A DNA stretch of 64,000 nt, from contig NW_026516744.1 in the NCBI RefSeq assembly GCF_025766255.1, positions 143,086-207,085 on the forward strand, given 5' to 3'. The DNA comes from Zychaea mexicana. Lineage: Eukaryota > Mucoromycota > Mucoromycetes > Mucorales > Lichtheimiaceae. Each line of letters starts with the position of its first letter. Within the stretch, counting starts at the first letter, position 1. This document shows positions 11,133-22,281 of the stretch, in pieces. The position numbers and the translations under genes are program-made. The notes beneath the pieces are model-generated. The model was not told where the DNA came from and searched no databases. It saw nothing but the letters and a program-made list of their open reading frames with translations.

Positions 11133-14100
11133 ATGATGATATCAACAGCAGCATCACAAGCATTTCCGAATGCCAATACCACCAAAAACCCAAATGTACT
11201 AGTCAAAAGAGTATTGGAAGAGCTTCCGCAGGACGAGCAGCTGTATATCATCGAATTTCTGAATCGGAATGTTGGAGACGTACAAATCGCATCTATCGAC
11301 GAGCTACAACACGCCCTCAAAGATGGCATTATTCTTTGCAAGTAAATAACAAAATCAAAATTGCTCTACGATAGGCTGAGATATCAAAAAAAACAATTTA
11401 CATGTAGAGATCGCATGAAAATAATGACTGATTATTATTCTCGTTGTAATCGGAATCTTACAGACTCGTCAACATCATCCGACCAGGAACCATAAAAAAC
11501 ATTGGCCAAAAGGACCTATCTTTTGTCAAAGTAAATCACCTCAGTAATAACCCAGAGCAATCAGCTAAAAGATACTTCATCCAGTATCATCAGTCCTTTG
11601 ATTTCAGTCAAGTTAATATCCATGTACTTTTCTGGAATGATAGATTGATAATATTGCACGGTTTCTACAAGGTGCTCGACAGGTTTGAAATGATGGAAAA
11701 AGGGAGAGGGCACGAACACTATTAGCTTGCTCGTTTGAGTGTATGATGTAATTTTCTCTTTTCTCTTTTCCTGTAGCTGGGTTTGGACGAATCACAGTTA
11801 TTTGAAGCCGTCGATTTATTTGAAGGCAAAAATATCACATCAGTAAGTTGATCATAATGTCATTTTCCTTCTGTTCCAGTAATATAAGGCAAATGATGAG
11901 GACGCTATAGAAGAATAACTGGGAGAAATGAAAAGGTGGAGGATGGATGAACAAAGGATCGCCATTACTGCAAAAAAGTATTCAAAACAAGTTTTAAAAT
12001 TGTTGCTTTCTCCTTTGACCGAAAATAACAACCATAATCACAAAAAATAGGTATTACACACAATATTGACGCTTGCACGCCTATATTCATCAACATCATC
12101 GTCGTCGTCCACAGTGGACAAGGAGCACTTTTGCGTCAAGGAGGCAGTCAAAAACAAGGGGCAGCAACATGATAGTAATGAAGAGCAGCAGCATATAGCT
12201 CGGCAGCATCACCAGCAAGGGGTACACGAGCATGATAAGAATGACGACCTCCTGGGAGTCTCTCCTACTTGTTCGGACTATCGGGACGTCCGTGATATCT
12301 TTGGTCCAGCTTCAGCCTTTTCTTATTCTGCAAGACATGAGCGTGCACACTCCCATCAACCAGAATATCAATTTCCAGTGATAGATATACAACCATCGTT
12401 ATCATCCGGACATCAAACACATCGGCCACCCAAATCACCGTTACGGACGAGGCACCGCGGAGGAGCAGCGACAACAGGAGGACGGAGAACAAAGATGTCC
12501 TCCATGAGCAATCGACAAAGCCACTATATCAGGCTGGAGCCACCGTCTATTGCGGCTGATGGAGCTCCCGTAAACTACAATTATGACCGACGACGTCCCT
12601 CTGCACCCACCATCAGCTTGCGTCAGCGAGAAGACGAAGAGGATGAAGCAGCGTCGATTATCCAGCAACAATGCACAGTGAGCATGTCACGCTCTCCTTC
12701 AATTGAATCTTCATCAACAACAAATAGCAGTAACGAATACCACCAGCACCAGCACCAACATCAGGCGACTAAATTGGACCATCAGATTATACTCGATTCC
12801 CTCAAGGAGGAGGAGGAAGGTCATAAGAAGGAAATTGAACGTGAAACGCTTTCACTCAAAAGCAGAGATGGTGCGCCCAGTTCCCAGTTTGTAAGTCAAT
12901 GTCTTTTCTCTTTTGGCTTTGAATGAGCACTACTACGTCGTTGTCATTGTTTTCTTGCTGCAAGGGAAAAAGGAGGACTACGTGCAAGTCAATATCTGTT
13001 TGTCCCTTTCATGCGTATATTTGCGTCAGTGCTAACAACAGTACATCATGCTGCACCATTAATTAGCAATTGGGTAATTGTATCGGCAAAGGCCAGTTCG
13101 GTTCGGTATACAAGTAAGCTTATATACAAAAACGAGATACATATTCCGTTCGTGCATTATGTATAAATTAAGACCACGTCGGATTGACCTTTCCATTAAT
13201 ATATACATATATATATATCACATATCAGAGCACTTGACTTGGCTACCGGAGAAATTGTGGCGGTGAAGCGACTTAAAGTTGGTGAAGACGGTATGCTCGA
13301 TCAAGAGATCATGGTAAGTAGTGGTGGTTCGCATAATCTGTTATTCCACCTTCCCTATCATGATATAGCAGTTCCTTTTATTGGTCGAGATCAAGACCCT
13401 TACTATTCAGAATATCATGTATTTAATGGTAAATGTAGAAAGAAGTCGCATTGTTGCGTACGCTGTCACATACAAACGTCATCAGTTACCTCGGCTTCAT
13501 TCGAAGTAAAAACCATATCAACATAGTACTCGAGTAAGTCCCTCTTTTATATTACCTGGAATGTCACACGTACTAATGGGAAATACAACAATGCTTGACA
13601 CTTATAGATACGCAGAAAATGGATCTCTCATGTCGACATTAAAGGCCTTCGGCGCATTTCCCGAGAAACTCGTAGCTTCATTTTGTGTTAAGTTACTAAA
13701 TGGACTCGAATATCTTCATGCAAACTCGGTATGTGCACTCGCCGAAAGAAAGCAAGGACTATGTTCCTTTTCATGGATAAACTCCTCATATCATGAGTTA
13801 TGTTCCTTCCTAGGTTGTCCATTGTGATCTCAAAGCTGCCAACATCCTTACCACGAAAACTGGCGATGTCAAACTATCTGATTTTGGTGTTTCGTTGAAC
13901 TTAAAAATCAAGGAAAACATTGATGATGGTGCCATTTCCGGGACCCCCAACTGGAGTAAGCTTGCATTTCCGTGTTACATAGTAGCTTGCTATTCAAGCA
14001 GTCGTTGCCGCTGCTGCTGTAATTTTCGCATGTTTGTGAGGGTTCTAAGATATTTCTTTTTCTATTTCCACAGTGGCACCTGAGGTCATTGAGCTGAAAG

Positions 14101-15642
14101 GAACGACGCCCAAATCGGACATCTGGTAAGAAAGCACACGTCTCTCCCTCTATCTTTTTTTTTTAAAATTTGCTTCGTGACTTTCGCAACTCTATGATTT
14201 TCTGTTCTGCCGAAAAATTGGTTTCTAAGCAAATTATTGCTTTGTAGGTCACTTGGATGCACATTAATTGAGCTGGCGACGGGCAAACCCCCATATGCAA
14301 ATATGATTGCTATGTCAGCCATGTTCCGCATTGTTGAAGACGATTATCCACCTTTACCGGAGAGCATCTCGGCCGAAATGCGAGACTTTTTGTTGAGCTG
14401 CTTTCAAAAAGATCCAGACCATCGGCCTAGTGCAACAAAACTCAAGCAGCATCCATGGATTCTTAAACATAAGCAGCAATGTCCTTCATTAGTATCCGAT
14501 AAATCCTCCGCAGTGGCGCCTTCGTCATCTTTTGTATCTTTTCCTTCTTCTGCATCATCCACATCGTCGCCATCGTCGCAGCCATCAACATCCTCCTCTT
14601 CATCTTCAGCACATTGCTCTTCTCCTTTAATTAGGAAATCATCAGCAGCAGCAGTATCTACTGGTACAAATGTTTATAGAAAGTTCTCCAGGCTATCGCA
14701 CGGTATAATATTCACACCGTTATTATCGCATTTCATTGCTCTTTTTTTCTATATCCAATAGAAGAGCCATTAATAATTGAGAATGAAAGGAACTTGCAAT
14801 ATCCACGCATATATTACAATATCATGCCTGACGAACATCATCCATACGAAGCTGGTTCAGAAAGCCATAATCACAGCCGACGAATCACATTAGAGGACGG
14901 CGGCCGTTGCGACGAATCTGATTCACATTGCCCAGGGCAGCATCGATTTATTGTCACATCCTTTGGTAAAAGTAAGTAGCTGATGTCTGCCCAATAGCGG
15001 CATGTAGTCTCCTTCTTTTTTTTATAAAGAATAGAGTTACGTGCAGGAAAGAAGCTTACATGTGCATTATACAAATTTAGCTGCCGGATGCAAAGTATGC
15101 GGTGGAACCATCGATGATCAAGTCACTTTCTGTGAGGTCTGTTCACTCATGTGTCACGAGCATTGTAAATCTAAAGCATTCTCTTGTCCACCCAAAGTGA
15201 ACAATCAACAACCATCCTATGACGTAAGTTTTCCCACCAGAGTATAAAAGGTAGCAATAACGAGTTCTTTTGCTAACATATAGCTATTATGAATCCGTGC
15301 TAGTGGGTTTTCTCGGCAAAGGTCTATAACCACCAAGGGGAGCGATCAGTAGAATCACGAACGATGCCACAGATCGAACCGGAATTTGCACGCACAATAA
15401 GCTGCGGGATCAATTCTGATCATCCACAGGCGGCCAATATCCAAAAGTATGCACAAGCATTAGGGCTGACTGCACATGAAATCAAGGCATTAAGTGAAAA
15501 CCCAGCGCTGTTGTCGCACACCATTGCTAATATGCAGCGATCGCCGGAAGACAACGTGGAGAGCAAACGGCGAACAGGAAATGGAAGAGCTTTTCGCAAG
15601 AACAGTAGCAGTGTACCAGATGAACAATGTGTAATTTGTTAA
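11133..15642 (+). CDS. CH-domain / STE-type protein kinase / C1-finger protein with C-terminal CaaX box
   Basis: Exons deduced: 11133-11341, 11464-11530, 11644-11682, 11777-11842, 12051-12890, 13067-13113, 13229-13313, 13439-13533, 13608-13728, 13814-13955, 14074-14125, 14248-14702, 14762-about 14971, 15035-15223 and 15304-15642; about 980 residues. Residues 1-140 form a calponin-homology domain ([36 protein letters not shown]). A long disordered Ser/Gln/His region follows. The kinase domain starts near 410 with GKGQFGSV, Lys436, a catalytic loop HCDLKAAN (526-533), DFG at 546 and SGTPNWMAPE. It is closest to the Cdc15/Cdc7/MAP3K group. A C1-like finger (CKVC, CEVC, HEHC) comes next, and the protein ends CVIC, a prenylation signal. 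The join between 14971 and 15035 is out of frame with standard splice sites, so that part of the model is uncertain. Confidence 0.75.
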
Positions 15643-15871
15643 GTTTTGAAAATAAAAATAAGGTGTTGCGGGTGACACAAGTCTTTTTCGTTCTTTGTTT
15701 CTCGTCGGTTATTGAGGAGAGTTTATAATTGCTGCCCTTTCTGTTGTACTACACATTTCTCTTTACCTCTTTCCTCTTTTTGAAACACACACACACACAC
15801 ACCTTACATATTAATTATACTCATTTTACCACATAGCCAAATCGTACAAACGCAAGACAACAACTACAGCC

Positions 15872-16854
15872 ATGGCCAAAAGTAAAACGAAACAGACATT
15901 ACCATTACATAAAGTCATCATGGTCGGTTCTGGCGGTGTTGGTAAATCAGCTTTGACCTTGCAGTACATGTATGGCGATTTCGTAGAAGAATACGATCCA
16001 ACCAAAGCCGATTGTAAGTTACCTTTTAAACACTCGACCGGAGCAAACGAATGTGTTTTTCTATATTTCTCTGGCTTGAACATGGAAAGGTCATTAACGT
16101 TCATGAATCACTGTAGCATATCGAAAGAAAGTTGTGCTCGATAACCAAGAGTGCCAGATTGATATTCTCGACACTGCTGGCCAAGAAGAATACGCTGCTG
16201 TAAGTTTATTTTTAGCAAACTACACGCTAAAAGGGGGATTCCAGGGCGAAAGGAAGGAGTTTACCTGTTGATGGGAGGGGTGGGTTTGGTTGTCCCTTAC
16301 TCTTACCACGGCAACTGCTGCTGCCGCTGCTGCTGCTGCTACGAGATGAAATGGGATTGTAGTTATAGCTACTGTAGCTTATATGAACCATTCAAATTTG
16401 GGGTCTGTTAGATTCGTGATAACTATTATCGATCGGGCGAAGGCTTCTTGTGTGTATTTTCGGTGTGTGAACATGAGTCTTTGGAACATACACAGGAATT
16501 CCGTGACCAGATTCTTCGTGTGCTCGATGATGAGACGGTAAGTTGCGGGTATAAGAGAGGAAAGATGTATATACGCCTTCTTTATACTCAACACTTATAC
16601 ATACACATTTTAATCAGGTACCATTCATTCTTGTTGGCAACAAAGTCGATTTGGCACATTTAAGAAAGGTCGAAAACAGCGAAGCATCGGCCTTGGCGAA
16701 CGAATGGCGTTGCCCCTACATCGAAACATCCGCCAAGACACGACAGAACGTCGAGCAGGTTTATACTATCTTGATGCGCCAGATCCGTGATAGAAAACTT
16801 AGACAACAAAATTCGAGCAGCCCTGACAAGGACTCTTGTTGCGTTATTCTTTAA
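15872..16854 (+). CDS. Ral-type Ras-family small GTPase
   Basis: There are four exons, 15872-16013, 16117-16199, 16412-16537 and 16618-16854, encoding 195 residues with clean phases. The P-loop is GSGGVGKS (19-26). The effector region YDPTKADSYRKKVVL and the block [20 protein letters not shown] are hallmarks of Ral rather than Ras. NKVD and ETSAK complete the nucleotide-binding motifs. The C-terminus is Ser- and Lys-containing and ends CCVIL, whose last four residues CVIL are a CaaX box with Leu, predicting geranylgeranylation and membrane attachment. Animal Ral controls exocyst-driven secretion and polarity. The gene lies about 230 bp downstream of the CH-kinase gene on the same strand. A (CA)n tract lies just upstream at about 15785-15802. 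Confidence 0.9.
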
Positions 16855-17234
16855 AAGCATGTTTTCTATATTGATGCATATGTACGTGTGTGCGTGCGTG
16901 TGTACCAGTAGAAATGCCGCCAATCGTTCTCTATGTCTTTCTTCTTTCTTATCTTACCCTTTGATCAATCTCTAGTAATTATATTTCATCTGCTACACTC
17001 GCGTCTTACCTATCCAATTCCATATTCCTCTTCTTCCTCCTTCTTTTTTGCTTTCTAAGAAAAAGAACTATTTTAATACTAATTCTAACTACGTACCGCT
17101 ACACACTACCATACCTGTACTGATCTGCTACATATATCGCAGTTTTCGTATTCCGCTGCTTGCAACAACTTAAAAATCGATTTTTCGGTTCTACGTCTTC
17201 TTTCTTACTATTAAAAAAAACCTACCACTTCGTC
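16855..17234. other. Intergenic: Ral 3' UTR and Prp46 promoter
   Basis: The 380 bp are pyrimidine-rich, with TTCTTC-type tracts around 17020-17060 and 17195-17210. No gene or RNA is visible. Confidence 0.3.
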
Positions 17235-19049
17235 ATGGCTGCAGCAGTTGGAGAAAAACGGCCTGCTGAAGAACAGAATCTGCCATTTGAGGCAGACCAG
17301 TCTATGGAGACGATCCTGACAGAATCAGCAAAACGGACTCGACTTTTATTTGCAAATACTTATGGCCAACCTGCCTTGGATGAGATGAGCAGGTAAAGAA
17401 AAAGAAAAAAAGCGTGATCAATTGACTTCTTATTGTCGATCCATCAAGTTTCTCGTCAATTGAACAAAGAAAACCAAATCTCTTCTCTGTGTTTAGCCAA
17501 CGTATTAAACTAACGAGTAAAATACACGACGAATACGGCGATGTACGTACCTTACCCGAAGCACTCGTTAAACAGCAAAAAGAAGCACAGAAAGCCAAAA
17601 ATGCCAAAAAGACGACCGTAGAAGATGCACCTGACGATAGTGCCGTTCAACAGCTCATTGAAACGATTCCCAAAAAAGAAGTCGAGTATGTTTTTCTTTT
17701 GGTTAATAACTGATTCTAAAAGCAAAAGGAAAAAAAATCAAAACGTAATTCTCATGTGTCATTGCGTGCATGCAACTTTTAGAGTCGACGAAAAAGCAAA
17801 ACAAGGTATCGTCGCGTTACGATCCAAAGATCGGGTGTCCGAAATCTTTGGTGACATGCCTGGTGGTGGCGGTTCGCTTGTACGTCGTGCACGCGCCAAA
17901 ACGATTAAACCTGTATGGCACGCTCCCTGGAAACTTATGCGTGTTATTAGCGGTCACTTGGGCTGGGTCCGAGCTGTCACTGTAGAACCAGGAAACAAAT
18001 GGTTTGCTACAGGTGCTGGTGACCGTACCATCAAAATTTGGGATTTGGCATCCGGTACACTGAAACTGTCGTTAACGGGTCATATCAGCACAGTCCGGGG
18101 ATTAGCAGTATCTCCACGACATCCGTACTTGTTTTCATGCGGTGAAGATAAAATGGTCAAGTGTTGGGATTTGGAACAGAACAAGGTTATTCGTCAATAC
18201 CACGGACATCTTTCAGGCGTGTATTCCTTGAGTTTGCATCCCACACTTGATGTTTTGGTGACAAGTGGTCGTGATGCTACAGCAAGAGTACGTATATTTT
18301 ATCAAGACTAGAAAAAGAAAGACAACCGGTGGTGTTATGAAAAGCGGAGACATATGTTACAGAGGAGAACGATATTGATAATTTGTGTTCATTCTCTAGG
18401 TATGGGATATGCGAACAAAGCAAAATGTACACGTATTGACTGGTCACACAAGCACGGTTTCTGATGTCAAATGTCAAGAAGCAGATCCACAAGTGATTAC
18501 AGGTTCAATGGACAGCACGATCCGATTATGGGATTTGGCAGCAGGAAAAACGATGGGCGTTTTGACACATCACAAGAAGAGTGTGCGAGCACTTGCTGTT
18601 CATCCAACAGAGTTCGGTTTTGCCAGTGGCAGTGCAGATAATATTAAGGGCTGGAAGTGTCCGGAGGGTACATTTATTCAGAACTACGAGGGCCGCAAGT
18701 CCATCATCAACACATTGTCTATTAATCAGGATGGTGTAATTTTCTCTGGTGGTACGTGTATTTTTAAATGACTGGTTTTAATACATATATTAGAGGCTAA
18801 TTCACGTATGGGGACGTTTTGTGTGTAGGCGACAATGGTTCCATGGGCTTCCATGATTGGCGATCTGGATATCAGTTCCAATCCATGGACACGACTGTAC
18901 AGCCAGGTTCGCTCGATGCAGAAGCTGGTATTTTCGCCAGTACATTTGATCGAACAGGCTTGCGCTTGATTACGGGTGAAGCAGACAAGACTATCAAGAT
19001 TTACAAAGAGGATGATAGTGCTGTTAAGGATGAAGATTTTTACCAGTAA
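17235..19049 (+). CDS. PRP46: PLRG1/Prp46 WD40 splicing factor
   Basis: There are five exons, 17235-17392, 17497-17685, 17783-18287, 18400-18751 and 18829-19049, encoding 474 residues. The N-terminal region is charged and includes the family segment [15 protein letters not shown]. It is followed by [20 protein letters not shown], a stretch seen before the propeller in PLRG1/Prp46. The C-terminal 300 residues form seven WD repeats ([36 protein letters not shown] and so on), ending [11 protein letters not shown]. Prp46 belongs to the NineTeen complex and is needed for spliceosome activation in the nucleus. The gene converges on the seryl-tRNA synthetase gene, with 56 bp between stop codons. Confidence 0.95.
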
Positions 19050-19105
19050 TAAAAGCTGGTTGACTTTTTTTGTTTTTCGCAAAATTGCAATGTACACTAT
19101 TTTAT

Positions 19106-20628
19106 TTACAGACTGCTATTGTCATGTTTCGGAGGGCTCAATATGCTCGGTTGGCCTGGTAACCATTTTTGCAGTACTTGAGGAACTTTGACAGATCCAT
19201 CGAGTTGCTGGAATGTCTCGAGTATTGCAATGATCACACGTGGGACGGCTATGGCGGTGCCATTGATGGTATGACAGAACAGTGTATTTTTGTCAGTTTT
19301 ATGTGTTGGTCGGTATCTGATTGATAGTCGTCGTGCCTGGTAATCTGTGCAGTTGGAAGTGGATGATATCTGTAGATATAACATGGCAACAAAAAATTTA
19401 GTATTCTTTTTACCGGCCAAAAACCCCCCTTTTGAAAGATATAGCTTACCTCTCCCCATGCTTTTCGTCCGGGCATCCATGCTTCAATATCGTACTTTCT
19501 GTATGCACTTGCACCTAACTCCTCTGTTGGCATATCCAATACCCTGTATCGAGAACAGTTAGCAATTATCATATTCTCTGATATAGCAAACCCCAGGTTA
19601 AAAGCTGCTTACCGGAAGCACAGGCCTAATTCCGCAAACATTTCCTCTTGGATCTCTCTGAATTCTTCTAATACGGCGTCACTTTGTTCTGATGTGGAGA
19701 CAGCAAACAGCTCCACCTTGGAAAATTGATGTACACGGTAGAGCCCCTTAGTTTCTGTTCCTCGGCCACCTGCTTCTGCACGATATGCTCTACCGTATCC
19801 GACCAGTCGGTGGGGCAGCTCTGCCTCTTCTAGGACTCGCGTGGCAAATTTGCCTGCCAGTGGGATCTCGGCTGTACCTGCCAAACAAAGCGCATCGTCG
19901 TCGTGGGCATGAACATGGTAGATTTGAGAGCTTTCCCCTGCGCGTGGCTGGAATCCACATCCGTAGGCAATCGGTGTCCGTACAATATCGGGTGTAATCA
20001 CACCCAAAAATCCTTTTGATGCAGCCTTATCCATGGCATATTGTATCAATGCGGTCTCCAGGAACGCACCATATCCTTGTAGGTAATAAAAGCTCGATCC
20101 ACTGACGATAGCCGCCTGCTCCAAATCAAGCATACCGAGCTTTGTCGCGAGTGCTACATGATCTTGACAAGCATTTTTTTCACCCATTAACGCGTCAACA
20201 TTTCCTACTGTTTTCAATACGCGGGCGTTTGATTCGGGGCCTAGAGGCACGTCTGGATGCGTATCGTTAGGAATTTGTATCGCACACTGAAGAAGCTCAG
20301 TTTCTGTCGCTGCGAGACTTGTTTCAAGCTGTTTGATTTGTTCTTTGATATGTTTGGCTTGCTGAATGATCTCTGGGTCGTTCTTGGCTCGCTTGGACAA
20401 TAAGTTTCGTTGTGCGCGTAAATTCGACAAGGCGTTGTAGTTATCTAGACGACGATCGTACAGGGATTTGACATGGGATGCATCGACTGAACGATGATTA
20501 CGGTTCAGCATGTTTTCGTTGATCGCTTGCGGGTTCTCGGCGATTCTGGTATAATCGAGCCGTGCCTGGATTTGTGTTGTGTAGCTGCGTGTCCATTTGA
20601 GGGAATGCAGTCGAAGTTGGCGAAACAT
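19106..20628 (-). CDS. DIA4: Mitochondrial seryl-tRNA synthetase
   Basis: There are three exons on the minus strand: 20628-19613, 19543-19450 and 19369-19106. They encode 457 residues. The first 20 residues ([19 protein letters not shown]) form a basic presequence. An N-terminal coiled-coil arm (residues about 55-115) is followed by the class II catalytic core. Motif 2 is [21 protein letters not shown], broken only by usual substitutions, and motif 3 is [16 protein letters not shown]. The enzyme charges mitochondrial tRNA-Ser with serine using ATP. The length is typical of fungal mitochondrial SerRS. The second and third exons are separated by an 80-bp intron whose read-through frame stops early. 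Confidence 0.92.
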
Positions 20629-21048
20629 AATAGAATATTTTGGAGGGTTTTGTTTGAAAGCCAGGAAAATCGCTTACTTTTTCAAGCACTTGACAGTAAA
20701 TAGCCGATCTTTATGTTCTTAAGATTACACAGATGCAGCTTTAAAGTGGTTATATCGTGTATGTAAGATGAGTGATACTGCCCAAATTCAACGTTCTATG
20801 ATCTGTAGTTCTTAAGCACGACCCATTTATCCATTTGAGTTCTGTAAGGAGATACGATATATCGGATAGATGTGTAGTTGTGTTTTTAGTGGAAACAAAA
20901 TTGATAGTCTAACAGAACTGGAATGCTTTTATTTATTGCTTTGAAGATGGCACAGCCTTGTTCAAATCTTGTTCTATTGTCAAAAACAAGGAACGCATTA
21001 GCAAAAACACATCCATGTCTTTACAAACTTGACCGTTTAGTAGAAGTC
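20629..21048. other. Intergenic: SerRS promoter and 3' UTR of the next gene
   Basis: This is 420 bp of AT-rich sequence without a supportable frame or RNA gene. Confidence 0.3.
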
Positions 21049-21764
21049 TTATTCACCTAATCCCCACACGTGGGTCTTGAGTTCGAGATGCTCCATGTTA
21101 AGCGTATCCTATGTATGAATTTGTATCATTCAGTCAAAACCATCCTTCATATTTAAGCACTCAACTACAGGTTTCAACCATCCTTTTCCTTCAACAACAT
21201 ACGTAGAGCTTTCGAAATTCAGCCTTCAATTCATTCAATTCTTTGGTAGTGGCAGCCAATTCCTTCAACTTGGAGACATCCTTGTCGACTGACTCAATTT
21301 TACGAGCATATTCGCGAACCTGTTGATTCACAAAATTGGCAACTATGAATATCCTTTCTTGTTTCGCACGTATAAATTAGTGATTGTCCTATTACCTTCT
21401 CGGTGGACGACTGGAGTTCCTGTACTGAGCTCAACAAAGAGCCCGAAGCATTGTTATATTCTTCCAAGAGGTAGTAGTAGCCAACGCTTCCAGCAACGGT
21501 GACACCCAAGAGGAAGCCAACAAAACTATGTACAATTGCATGTGTGGGAGAATTGTGGATACCAGAAAAGTAAACCAAGTTAAAAACAATCATTCTGTAG
21601 AGATGGATCTCAAGTTTCAAGCGTTTCATTTTTTCTGTTATATATTCGTACCCGCCACGAACAGCACCGGCCTTCTTTGTAGGGGTAGCTGCCTCGGTTG
21701 TGTATGCTGCACGCTGAACAGGTCTGGCGATTAAACGAGGCGTAACGCGAAGTAAAGAGTTCAT
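21049..21764 (-). CDS. Small mitochondrial membrane protein with coiled-coil tail
   Basis: There are four exons on the minus strand: 21764-21652, 21525-21396, 21319-21203 and 21108-21049. All phases agree and they encode 139 residues. The N-terminus (MNSLLRVTPRLIARPVQRA) is a basic mitochondrial presequence. Residues about 39-60 are a hydrophobic segment (FVGFLLGVTVAGSVGYYYLL), followed by a heptad-like helix rich in Glu, Lys and Leu and a short end HVWGLGE. This layout resembles small inner-membrane proteins such as yeast Fmp10, but I cannot assign the family firmly. A role in the mitochondrial inner membrane is inferred from the presequence and single TM. Confidence 0.75.
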
Positions 21765-22281
21765 TTCTGTAGAAATTGTACGTAAAACAGGTTAGTATTC
21801 GCGGTAACAAACTGTACCTTGTACATGTAATTTTGACGCGTTGAACTTCTTTTCCCCAATGATGTTGCCTTTGTTGCTCTAAATGTTTTACAACATGCCT
21901 TGTAAATTTCAAATGTGGTCCTTGACGGGAGTTGTTTTTATCGAAGAATAAAGGCTGTGTTGTTTGGCCTCTCCGGTTGCTGTCCCATAGCCCGGGGTTG
22001 GAAAAATCCCTTGTGAGATACCAACTGTTAAAGCGATACAACATAACCTTTTCATTGTATAGTCCTGCCTTTCATTTTCACAGATAAAACCTCCAACGAG
22101 TACAGTTGTAATATAATGGCACTGATAGTACTCAAAGCATTGCTCTATTGACGTACAAGGTAACACTAGCCTAGTTTGCCAAAACATGGAATATGGGCAT
22201 TATTAATTCTTGAGAGTTTATATTACACTGTGTTATATGCTCCAAATACAATCCACTATTACATTCTACTATCCGCCGTCA

